From assembly GCA_913046825.1 (NCBI GenBank), contig CAJWTF010000094.1:1-14653 (forward strand): a stretch of 14,653 nt of DNA, given 5' to 3'. The DNA is from an uncultured Rickettsiales bacterium. Its GTDB lineage: Bacteria; Pseudomonadota; Alphaproteobacteria; UBA8366. The position numbers were made by a program, and so were the translations under genes. How positions within the stretch are numbered: the stretch's first letter is position 1; each line of letters begins with the position of its first letter. Shown here in pieces: positions 1-7,139 of this stretch. Under the pieces are notes generated by a model that searched no databases, had not been told where the DNA came from, and was given only the letters and a program-made list of their open reading frames with translations.

Positions 1-51
1 AAAATAGCATTCAGAACAGCGTTAAATTGCCAAAGCTGCAGGTGTAGTCTG

Positions 52-130
52 GTTGAAGGAGATAAAGCTTTAAGCAATAGAGTGATTTTATATATTCATG
101 CTGAGTTTGAAGGTAACTTGGGAAATGTCG
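52..130 (+). repeat. 79-bp imperfect direct repeat, copy A
   Basis: This stretch matches 8772-8850 at 62 of 79 positions with no gap, counted by eye. The last 15 bases are identical in both copies and end in GGGAAATGTCG. Copy B begins inside the last recognisable codons of a cytochrome c peroxidase relic, so copy A may be the tail of a second decayed copy of that gene. Read in the peroxidase frame, both copies carry TAA and TGA at the same two places. Upstream of 41 I see no convincing similarity. Confidence 0.75.
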
Positions 131-234
131 TTTCAAACAATCTACTTATCGACATTCACACTTGGAAGATCGCTTCGCCGACTTCCCGACCTAGATTTAG
201 GAGTATCTCCCTCGAACATTACGGTAAACGGACA

Positions 235-1197
235 ATGCTCGACTTCGGAATCGCCCTCGCCAATATCGACCGGCTTCAATCCCTCGAATTGCAAGGCGCT
301 GCTCTGCCTTACGGCGTCAAAGCCCGGCTATTCGAAGCGGCACAATCCGTTCACGACGATTCCATGGTCGGTGGAGCCGCCCAACTTCTAAGTGGCCCTC
401 CACGCGTGATCGGTATCGTAACCGGTGCACACGTCCCCGAGAAAATGCCTCTGGGCGAAAACGATGGCCCGCTAGGCTCGGTGGTTTTGGCGCAAGCTCT
501 TCGGAAGATTGGTCATAAGGTCAATTTCTATACTGACGATGCCGCGGCCATGCCAATTGAAAGTCTCTTAGATTGGCTAGAGATAGAAGCCTCGGTAGTT
601 CGCCTGGAGCGGGGCGACGAAGACGCTCAGATTGACATTGCCAATACGCTCGACGTCGCCGTGGCCGTCGAACGCTTGGGCGGTAATCCAAACGGTATAT
701 TATACGGCGCCACAGGTGTCTCGAGATCGGATTTTCGATGCAATGTAGATACACTTTTCAACCACATGTCAAAGCTAGGAAAGTCATCTATCGGTATCGC
801 CGATGGTGGCAATGAAATTGGTTGTGGTAAGATCTACGAAATCATTTCCCAAAACCTGTCCGAATTAAACTTTTGCGATCGCACACCCTGCGGCGGGGGC
901 GTATTCAGCATCGTACCCACAGACGTTCTGGTAATCGCGACCACGTCCAATTTAGGTTGCGCCGGCGTCGTCGCCGCGCTCGCACTTCTCCAAGGTGATG
1001 CTGGCTTATGCCACTCCGCCAAAGATGAACTGCGGCTGATTGAAAGAGGCGTCGAGATTGGTCTGACAGATGGCGGGACTGGTAAGGTTATTGCCGCTGT
1101 TGACGGCGTAGATGCCACAGATCACGCAGCATTGGTCGGCCTCATGCAATCAATCGTTCGGCGCGCCCTGACCGGCCCGGAAGAGCGTGGTTTCTGA
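235..1197 (+). CDS. D-glutamate cyclase-like protein (DUF4392/GLUCM C-terminal family)
   Basis: About 320 residues from the ATG at 235, the usual size for bacterial stand-alone members of this family. Family-type motifs seen are LGENDGPLG near residues 73-81, DGGNEIGCG near 190-198, the Ser-Asn-Leu-Gly segment near 238-241, and a late LTDGGTG followed by VDG. The vertebrate enzyme (DGLUCY) converts D-glutamate to 5-oxo-D-proline; substrate here is unproven. The same frame is open upstream to a GTG at 82, which would add 51 residues. I reject that start because the first 16 codons lie inside a repeat found elsewhere in the window, the added residues do not look like the family, and the nearest GGAG is about 20 bases away. 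The ATG at 235 also has only a weak ribosome site. The gene ends 84 bases before the HDO gene, which suggests co-transcription. Confidence 0.8.
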   Translation: MLDFGIALANIDRLQSLELQGAALPYGVKARLFEAAQSVHDDSMVGGAAQLLSGPPRVIGIVTGAHVPEKMPLGENDGPLGSVVLAQALRKIGHKVNFYTDDAAAMPIESLLDWLEIEASVVRLERGDEDAQIDIANTLDVAVAVERLGGNPNGILYGATGVSRSDFRCNVDTLFNHMSKLGKSSIGIADGGNEIGCGKIYEIISQNLSELNFCDRTPCGGGVFSIVPTDVLVIATTSNLGCAGVVAALALLQGDAGLCHSAKDELRLIERGVEIGLTDGGTGKVIAAVDGVDATDHAALVGLMQSIVRRALTGPEERGF

Positions 1198-1281
1198 TTT
1201 GCCATTCTCCTTGCCATACATGAGTGAGAAGTTAGTTAGCTGCCCAAGGTAAATAGATTTGATGATAAGACGGAGAATCCA

Positions 1282-2013
1282 ATGAGCACTGCTGTGGTCG
1301 AGCGTCTGGATACAGAGGTACAAGATTTCGCCATGCGAACCCGCTTCTTCCATGAACCGATGACGCCGGGCCGTGCGCGAAACTTCGTTCGTCAACATCG
1401 CCTAAACACTCGGCAACGCAACTCCGTCTTGAAACTTAAAGTCGCGACGAACTGTCCCGTATGGGAAGTGCGACTGAAGATCATTGACGCCTGCTCACAA
1501 GAAGTGATTGGCGATCACGAACACGGCGGCGGACGAGCGCATTGGGAAATTCTCGAAGGATTGGGGATGCATATCGGCATGAATTTAGAAAAAGACATCC
1601 GAAGCGCCGGACCCTTACCTTCAACTCAAATGTGCTGGAATGCCTGGAACGGCTTAATGGGGACGACTCATTGGCTGGAAGGGCTAATTGGAAACACCTG
1701 TGCTGAGCGCGCGAACATTCCCGGTTACGGCACGGGGACAATGTTGGGACATGGCTGGTTCGGACTCGAACGCGAAAGGTGGGGCGAATTGTTCGGTTTA
1801 TCCGACGACCAATTGGAGTTCTTTGAAATCCATGGTCCGGCGGATATCGAGCACTCTAATCTCGGCTGGAAGACGGTCGCCAAATACGCGGAGAAACTCT
1901 CCATGGAAGACAATGTGGTCCGTGCCTGCCGGGAAAACCTCGTGGTCTGGGAAAATTATCTGAATGGGATTGGTGCCGCGGGCGACGCCGAAGACGAGAA
2001 GCAAGCGGCCTGA
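1282..2013 (+). CDS. Haem-oxygenase-like di-iron oxidase/oxygenase (HDO; PqqC/TenA-like fold)
   Basis: 243 residues, ATG start with GGAG about 8 bases upstream. The family call rests on a metal-ligand pattern typical of HDO enzymes (UndA, SznF, CADD relatives). Glu80 and His87 lie in HEHGGGRAHWEI, resembling the usual E-G-G-x-x-x-x-H segment. Glu133 or Glu142 lies in the next helix. A clear HxxxDxxH follows at His184, Asp188 and His191. PqqC and TenA proteins share the fold but lack this full ligand set, so a metal-dependent oxygenase is favoured. Known relatives oxidise amino acids, fatty acids or guanidines; the substrate here cannot be read from sequence. The preceding cyclase-like gene suggests an amino-acid-derived substrate. 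The stop codon abuts the stop of a convergent TauD relic with no spacer. Confidence 0.75.
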   Translation: MSTAVVERLDTEVQDFAMRTRFFHEPMTPGRARNFVRQHRLNTRQRNSVLKLKVATNCPVWEVRLKIIDACSQEVIGDHEHGGGRAHWEILEGLGMHIGMNLEKDIRSAGPLPSTQMCWNAWNGLMGTTHWLEGLIGNTCAERANIPGYGTGTMLGHGWFGLERERWGELFGLSDDQLEFFEIHGPADIEHSNLGWKTVAKYAEKLSMEDNVVRACRENLVVWENYLNGIGAAGDAEDEKQAA

Positions 2014-2142
2014 TCAGGCCACCGCAGCTTCAGGCTGCTCGCCTCTCACGGTCACCCAACGCAAGACCCAACGCTCTGCCGGGTCGACATCCGTACGTGC
2101 GTGCATCGTATAGAGATTGTCCCACATGGAGTTATGACCGAA
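2014..2142 (-). pseudogene. C-terminal relic of a TauD/TfdA-family dioxygenase
   Basis: The minus-strand translation contains MWDNLYTMHAR followed by DPAERWVLRWVTVRGEQP, matching the conserved end of TauD/TfdA Fe(II)/2-oxoglutarate dioxygenases. In the family this segment normally reads close to MWDNRCTMHAR, with the distal iron-ligand His and a nearby 2-oxoglutarate-binding Arg. Three positions that are usually Arg read Leu, Trp and Trp, which fits CGG-to-TGG changes for the two Trp. Nothing of the N-terminal HxD half is visible upstream on this strand, so only about 43 codons of a roughly 280-residue gene remain. The open frame continues upstream to 2229 but that part is not recognisable. 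Confidence 0.75.
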
Positions 2143-2230
2143 TCTGCTGTTTGAGCATTTAAACGAAAGCGTCGTATCAGGTTGACTTGTTATTGCAAGA
2201 CACCAATCCGACCAAAGTTGATACGCCACT

Positions 2231-2570
2231 ATGAAGAGGAATAACGTTTTGAATTTGCCAATCGAGACGCAAATTCCGATCCCCTGACAGCTTTGCTGAG
2301 ATCGGGTGCGCAGCAGTTAATCAATCAAGCTGTGGAAGCAGAGTTTCAGGAACTGCTGAGCCAGTATTCTGACCGGCGCACCGATGATGGCCATTCTGTT
2401 GTGGTCCGCAATGGCCATTTACCAGAGCGCGAATTGTAGATAGGGATAGGCCTGTGACGGTCAAGATTTCCAAAGTTCGTTCCAAGGCTTGGGAGCCCGT
2501 AACATTCCGCTCAGCCCTTGTTACTCTCTATGTCCGCAAGGCGAAGTCTCTTGAGGCGGCATTGCCATGA
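2231..2570 (+). pseudogene. IS256-family (Mutator-type) transposase, decayed N-terminal fragment
   Basis: From 2278 the frame reads DPLTALLRSGAQQLINQAVE and continues through RRTDDGHSVVVRNGHLPEREL, the typical opening of IS256-family transposases. A TAG at 2437-2439 replaces the Gln expected in PEREIQTGIGP. About one base has been lost near 2450, after which the shifted frame resumes as PVTVKISKVRSKAWEPVTF and runs to RKAKSLEAALP. There a TGA stands where the family has Trp (LPW). A further TAA at 2242 interrupts the extreme N-terminus. The catalytic DDE domain is absent and no terminal inverted repeats were found, so this is a dead 340-base remnant of a roughly 1.2-kb gene. Confidence 0.85.
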
Positions 2571-2795
2571 GGGTGATTTAACGAACAATCGCGAGACTGA
2601 AGCCTAGAGGGATCGAATAACTAGTTTGATGCGTGCGAATAGGCGGAAGTGAAAAATCACTCTTCGAAATGTGGATTATGGTGTGTGATTTCAACTGTGA
2701 CGCATACTCAATAATAATTATAAAGCGTGTTAACCGAAAAGGGTTGGGGTTGATCAATCGAACGACATTGCGTTTGAGAGGCTACGGATAGGTGG
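2571..2795. other. Gene-poor spacer before the HD-GYP gene
   Basis: No coding similarity was recognised here. A small perfect hairpin, AGTGA-AAAA-TCACT, lies at 2648-2661. An AT-rich stretch around 2708-2724 containing TATAAA could be part of the promoter for the downstream gene, but no matching -35 box stands out. Further IS256 sequence may be present but cannot be aligned by eye. Confidence 0.4.
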
Positions 2796-4541
2796 GTGAG
2801 CATAGTGCAGCAATTAAGTGAAAATTTGGTGACGGAGCCTGATCAGACGTTCCAACGGCTGATCGAGATTGGTCTCGCTTTGTCGTCCGAACGGGACCAT
2901 AACCGTTTGATGGAAATGATTCTGATGGAGGCGAAACAAATTCCCAATGCCGATGGCGGAACGCTGTATCTTTATAACGAGGAGGGAGGCACGCTCTCGT
3001 TCGAGATCATGCGGAACGATACGTTAAACATCGCAATGGGTGGTACCACCGGCCAGGATATTCCATTCCCCCCACTGCAGACTTTCGATCCCGAAACAGA
3101 AGAGGCGAACTATCAGAATGTGGCGACCGCCGTTGCGTTGACGAAAGAGAAGAGCAACATCGCGGACGCCTATACGGTCGAGGAATACGATTTTAGCGGC
3201 ACGAAGGCGTTTGATGAGAAAACCGGTTACCGCTCAACGAGTTTCTTGACGATACCGTTGTTGAACCGGGCCGACGACGTTATTGGCGTCGTCCAATTGA
3301 TAAATGCCCGCGATGAGGCCGGCAATGTGGTTGAATTTGGCCCTCAAGTCGAATCCATCATCGGCGCCTTGGCCAGTCAGGCGGCGGTCGCGTTGGAGAA
3401 CCAGCTGTTGGTCCAACAATTGCGGACCTTGATGGATAGTTTTATCGAGTTGATTGCCGGCGCGATTGACAAAAAATCGGCATATACAGGCGGGCACTGT
3501 CAACGGGTGCCAGAACTTACCAAGATGATCGCACGTGCGGCCTGCGCCAGCGATGACCCGCGCTTTGCCTCGTTCGATTTGACCGAGGACCAATGGTACG
3601 AACTGCATCTCGCCGGATGGCTGCACGATTGCGGAAAGGTAACGACGCCAGAATATGTGGTGGATAAGGCAGTTAAGCTGGAGACCATCACCAACCGTAT
3701 ACATGAAGTGCGCAATCGGTTCGAAATTATGATCCGCGAAGCGGAAATCGACTATCTCAAGAAATGCATGGATGCGGATGCGGCTGAGCGGGAACTCCTA
3801 AAGCAAGATTACGAAGAGCGTGTCGCGCAATTGACTGATGATTTTGAGTTTATCGCCGAAGCTAATGTGGGAGGTGAGTTCCTTGATGACGCAGCCATCG
3901 AACGCATTGAACAGATCGGCGAGATGACCTGGACGCGCAAGTTGGACCGAACGCTCGGACTTTCCTGGGAAGAGGGGAAAAGGTTGGAGGCTGCGCAGCC
4001 GGCTGCAGTTCCCTGTATGGAAAAATTACTGGAAGACCGTCCGGATCACGTCACCAACGAATATGATTTCGGCGAGGTCCATAATTTGTCAATCCGGAGG
4101 GGTACGCTCACCGAACAAGAGCGCCTGAAAATTAACGACCATATTTCGGTAACGATCGATATGCTCGAATCCTTGCCGTTCCCCAAGAATCTGAAGAATA
4201 TTCCGGAATATGCTGGCGGGCATCATGAAAAGATGGACGGTACCGGCTACCCGCGAGGATTGACCAAGGATGATATGTCGATGCCGGCGCGGATGATGGC
4301 GATCGCGGATATCTTCGAAGCCCTGACGGCATCGGACCGTCCGTATAAAAAGGCGAAAAAGTTAAGCGAATCCTTAAAGATCATGATGTTCATGAATAAG
4401 GATCAGCATATCGATGGCGATTTATTCGAGCTATTTCTGACCGAAGGTGTCTGGAAGGAATATGCGGAAACCTTCCTTGATCCAGAACAAATAGATGATG
4501 TTTATATTTGGCAATATATGCCCGCGCAAGGAGATGATTGA
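2796..4541 (+). CDS. GAF domain plus HD-GYP phosphodiesterase with interrupted catalytic domain
   Basis: 581 residues with a GTG start; GGATAGG just upstream is a modest ribosome site. An N-terminal GAF-type sensor spans roughly residues 20-205 (NADGGTLYLY near 51-60, IGVVQLIN near 163-170). The HD-GYP catalytic domain follows: LHDCGK with His277-Asp278, a later conserved His449 in INDH, HHEKMDGTGYP at 476-486, and ADIFEALTASDRPYKK near 504-519. HD-GYP proteins hydrolyse cyclic di-GMP, and all signature residues are present, so activity is expected. Unusually, about 120-130 residues (roughly 300-430) rich in Glu, Asp, Arg and Lys separate the HDxGK region from the His449 helix. No signal peptide or membrane segment is seen, so it is probably cytoplasmic. 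It stands alone, about 475 bases from the next gene. Confidence 0.9.
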   Translation: MSIVQQLSENLVTEPDQTFQRLIEIGLALSSERDHNRLMEMILMEAKQIPNADGGTLYLYNEEGGTLSFEIMRNDTLNIAMGGTTGQDIPFPPLQTFDPETEEANYQNVATAVALTKEKSNIADAYTVEEYDFSGTKAFDEKTGYRSTSFLTIPLLNRADDVIGVVQLINARDEAGNVVEFGPQVESIIGALASQAAVALENQLLVQQLRTLMDSFIELIAGAIDKKSAYTGGHCQRVPELTKMIARAACASDDPRFASFDLTEDQWYELHLAGWLHDCGKVTTPEYVVDKAVKLETITNRIHEVRNRFEIMIREAEIDYLKKCMDADAAERELLKQDYEERVAQLTDDFEFIAEANVGGEFLDDAAIERIEQIGEMTWTRKLDRTLGLSWEEGKRLEAAQPAAVPCMEKLLEDRPDHVTNEYDFGEVHNLSIRRGTLTEQERLKINDHISVTIDMLESLPFPKNLKNIPEYAGGHHEKMDGTGYPRGLTKDDMSMPARMMAIADIFEALTASDRPYKKAKKLSESLKIMMFMNKDQHIDGDLFELFLTEGVWKEYAETFLDPEQIDDVYIWQYMPAQGDD

Positions 4542-4782
4542 TTCGAATTGTGGCTTAGGGTTTGTCTTGGCCGTCCGCCCTTTGGATTGCGTTTCCGTAA
4601 ACCTGGGCTCGGCATACTCGATTTAACCGTGGTTCGTGAATATCTGAAGTGAAGAGCCAGCACTGAGCATGAGTGCGCGTGGAAAAAGATTGATGCTTTC
4701 AAGTTAACGGCAGAAATAGCATAAAAATTCTATAGAAAGTAGATTACCTCTCGATAAATCTTATTTTCCCATTGTTTGCGTT

Positions 4783-4800
4783 AGCTCCACTGATGGAGCT
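4783..4800. repeat. Perfect inverted repeat, 7-bp arms, 4-base loop
   Basis: AGCTCCA (4783-4789), loop CTGA, TGGAGCT (4794-4800). There is no T-run after it, so it does not resemble an intrinsic terminator. It could be an operator or an RNA hairpin; function unknown. Confidence 0.5.
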
Positions 4801-4991
4801 CACTATATGGTAATGTTATTGCTTATCATTTGCGCAATTATGCTGCAAAAATTGCTCGAACGGGTCGTAAATGGGCTGGCTCGCACTGTTTCGTATAGAA
4901 GCAGCTTGGTTTTATCTATCGGTGCCTCAAAACTCGCTAAACACAAAATTTATGTCGAGTTCGATATGAAAAATTCCCAAAAATACAATTA

Positions 4992-5007
4992 TCATATTCA
5001 GATATGA
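4992..5007. promoter_or_regulatory. Candidate operator: inverted repeat just upstream of the GntR-type gene
   Basis: TCATAT (4992-4997), spacer TCAG, ATATGA (5002-5007), ending 9 bases before the ATG at 5017. GntR-family regulators often bind short palindromes near their own start, so autoregulation is possible. It does not match a consensus that I can name. Confidence 0.3.
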
Positions 5008-5016
5008 AGATAAGCT

Positions 5017-5787
5017 ATGTCGGTAGGGCTGAATTTCCTGCAAAATTGGCAGGATAGTGAATTGCCCTCGAAGGCAAAACACACGCGGTTGACGGCTGCG
5101 TTATTGGCATCCATCGATGCGGGTTACTGGCAATCCGGCGCCAAGTTGCCCTCGGAACAGGAACTTGGTCGACAGACGCCGTATAGTCTGGCAACAGTCC
5201 AACGGGCGTTACGGACATTGGTGGAGAGTGGGATTGTTGTCAGGCGTCAAGGTACCGGAAGTTATGTGGCGGCTTGGGAAAGGTTGACGGGCGATCCGTG
5301 GCACCTGCGCTTCCATGGCGATGATGGTGTTTCATTTCTCAGTGTTTCACCAAAAGTATTGTTTTGCGATAGGTTTTCCGGACCAGGACACTGGAATGAA
5401 TTTCTCGAACTCGATTCTAATAATGAGGTCGTTTAAGTAGATCGAAGAGTTAATATTGGAGGTGAGTTTCATGTCTTCAGTCGTCACTTTGCCGCGGTCG
5501 ATCCGTATGCTGTGTTGCTTTACAAGCCGTTGTCGGAGCTGGATGGCGGGAATTTCAGGAAATCGCTCCGTAGCGAATTTGGAATTGTAATTGCCAGGAT
5601 TTCGCAAGACGTTCGAACGGTGGTGTTCCCGGGTGAGATTTGTGATGCCTTATCACTGCCGAATGAATTCAACAGACTGTTTATTCAGGTGGTCGCTCGC
5701 GCCACCCAGGGCGCACCTATGTATTATCAGGAGCCTTACGTTCCGGCGACGGACCGGCGCTTACATATATCGGACATGAAGAGTTGA
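5017..5787 (+). pseudogene. GntR/HutC-type regulator with UTRA domain, interrupted by an in-frame TAA
   Basis: Residues 1-90 form a GntR winged helix: KLPSEQELGRQTPYSLATVQ, then RALRTLVESGIVVRRQGTGS. Residues from about 100 look like the UTRA effector-binding domain. A TAA at 5434-5436 stops translation after 139 residues. The very same frame continues without a shift as VDRRVNIGGEFHVFSRHFAA and on to PMYYQEPYVPATDRRL, ending at the TGA at 5785-5787. Without the stop the protein would be 256 residues, a normal length for the family. One substitution (for example CAA to TAA) explains it. It could be a recent nonsense mutation, a sequencing error, or much less likely programmed readthrough. The intact gene would presumably have controlled glycerate kinase, which starts 8 bases downstream. 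Confidence 0.85.
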
Positions 5788-5795
5788 GGCGCGCC

Positions 5796-7064
5796 ATGAC
5801 ATTCAATCCAACGGAATTCCTAAATGAATTGATGACGGCGGCGATAGATGCTGCCGATCCCGCTCAGTGCCTTCCAGCCCATTTACCTGATCCGCCCAAG
5901 GGACGGACTATTGTCGTCGGCGCCGGAAAGGCGGCGGCGAAAATGGCACGAACGGTTGAGGATAATTGGGGTGGCAACCTCGAGGGCCTCGTCGTCACGC
6001 GATATGGACACAAGGTCGATTGCGAGAAGATTGAAGTGATTGAAGCAGCCCATCCGGTTCCCGATGCGGCGGGAGAGGCGGGTGCGCGTCGCATTATGGA
6101 ACTGGTTTCATCAGCGGGAGAAGATGATCTCGTTTTATGTCTAATCTCGGGGGGCGCCTCAGCCCTTCTGGCGCTGCCGGGCGATGGATTGACGCTTCGT
6201 GATAAACAGAACGTCAATCGCGATTTGTTGCGCTCCGGGGCCAATATTACGGAGATGAATTGCGTTCGTAAGCATCTCTCGGCCATTAAAGGGGGACGAC
6301 TAGCTGCCGCCGCCGCTCCAGCCCAAATCTTAACCTTGGCGATCTCCGATGTTCCCGGCGACGAACCGGCGGTCATCGGCTCCGGCCCAACGGTCGCGGA
6401 TGTCACGACTTACGCAGATGCGCGCGGCATATTTGATAAATATGAACTGACGCCATCGGAATCCGTTGGGCGGTGTCTGTCAGTGGCCGGTGACGAGACG
6501 CCGAAGCCGGGTGATCCCAGATTGCAAAACGCGGAGTGTGAGTTGATTGCAACTCCTCAAATGTCCCTGGATGCCGCCGCCGCAGTCGCAACGAAGCACG
6601 GGGTCACACCTGTCGTGCTGGGAGACGCGATCGAAGGCGAGGCGCGGGAAGTGGCGATTGTGATGGCCGGAATCACAAGGCAAATGGCGCGTAGAGGGCA
6701 GCCAGCTCCGGCGCCTGCAGTTCTACTGTCGGGCGGGGAGACGACTGTGACCGTGCGGGGAGCGGGTCGTGGCGGGCGGAACGCCGAGTTTTTGTTGGCG
6801 CTGGCGGTGGCGCTTGAAGGAGAGCCCAGCGTCTGGGCTCTCGCCGTGGATACGGATGGAATTGACGGCACCGAAGACAATGCTGGTGCGATTGTCACGC
6901 CGGGCACTTTGGACGAGGCCGAAATATCGGGCCTCAAGCCGAAGAAAATGCTGGCGGACAATGATGGGTATAGTTTCTTTCAAGCTCTCGATCAGCTGAT
7001 AAAGACAGGACCTACTCTCACCAATGTGAACGATTTTCGGGCGATCCTAGTGCTGCCAAAATAG
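5796..7064 (+). CDS. Glycerate 2-kinase (MOFRL family)
   Basis: 422 residues from the ATG at 5796, with GAGG six bases upstream; an in-frame TTG at 5784 is less likely. Family motifs in order: VVGAGKAAAKMA near residues 40-51, ISGGASALL at 117-125, NCVRKHLSAIKGGRLA at 155-170, SDVPGD at 184-189, GSGPT at 195-199, then LLSGGETTVTVRGAGRGGRN, DTDGIDGTEDNAGAIV and TNVNDFRA in the C-terminal MOFRL domain. These enzymes phosphorylate D-glycerate with ATP to 2-phosphoglycerate in the cytoplasm, linking glyoxylate, serine or tartrate breakdown to glycolysis. Relatives called TtuD are often labelled hydroxypyruvate reductase, but the sequence fits the kinase. The gene follows a regulator with which it probably shared an operon. 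All expected motifs look intact. Confidence 0.9.
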   Translation: MTFNPTEFLNELMTAAIDAADPAQCLPAHLPDPPKGRTIVVGAGKAAAKMARTVEDNWGGNLEGLVVTRYGHKVDCEKIEVIEAAHPVPDAAGEAGARRIMELVSSAGEDDLVLCLISGGASALLALPGDGLTLRDKQNVNRDLLRSGANITEMNCVRKHLSAIKGGRLAAAAAPAQILTLAISDVPGDEPAVIGSGPTVADVTTYADARGIFDKYELTPSESVGRCLSVAGDETPKPGDPRLQNAECELIATPQMSLDAAAAVATKHGVTPVVLGDAIEGEAREVAIVMAGITRQMARRGQPAPAPAVLLSGGETTVTVRGAGRGGRNAEFLLALAVALEGEPSVWALAVDTDGIDGTEDNAGAIVTPGTLDEAEISGLKPKKMLADNDGYSFFQALDQLIKTGPTLTNVNDFRAILVLPK

Positions 7065-7139
7065 AAGATCTGCCATATACTGAACATGCTTGTGAGATCA
7101 GAGGCCCAGAAGGGTCCAGAAGAAAAAGGAAAAACCCAA

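Larger units (their letters stand above)
4542..5016. other. 475-base AT-rich region without a recognised gene
   Basis: This interval holds an open frame at 4807-5007 encoding 66 residues with a hydrophobic start, but it has no clear ribosome site, no family resemblance and late codons typical of AT-rich noncoding DNA, so I do not call it a gene. It contains two perfect inverted repeats, listed separately. It presumably includes the promoter of the GntR-type regulator. No terminator with a T-tract was found after the HD-GYP gene. Confidence 0.5.

Noticed and set aside
82..234. GTG-started N-terminal extension of the cyclase-like protein
   Set aside because: The first 49 bases are part of the 79-bp repeat, the spacing to a ribosome site is poor, and the extension does not look like the family.
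2648..2661. Hairpin as a terminator before the HD-GYP gene
   Set aside because: The stem is only 5 pairs and is not followed by a T-tract.
3234..3704. 156-residue minus-strand open frame inside the HD-GYP gene
   Set aside because: No family resemblance; it lies opposite conserved GAF and HD codons.
4807..5007. 66-residue open frame with a hydrophobic N-terminus
   Set aside because: There is no convincing ribosome site, no family resemblance, and its second half has the Lys/Asn/Ile/Tyr content expected of AT-rich noncoding DNA. It is kept only as part of the spacer description.
5864..6961. Long minus-strand open frames (180 and 134 residues) inside glycerate kinase
   Set aside because: They lie opposite a clearly recognisable gene and are rich in Arg, Pro and Ser, as expected for antisense shadows.
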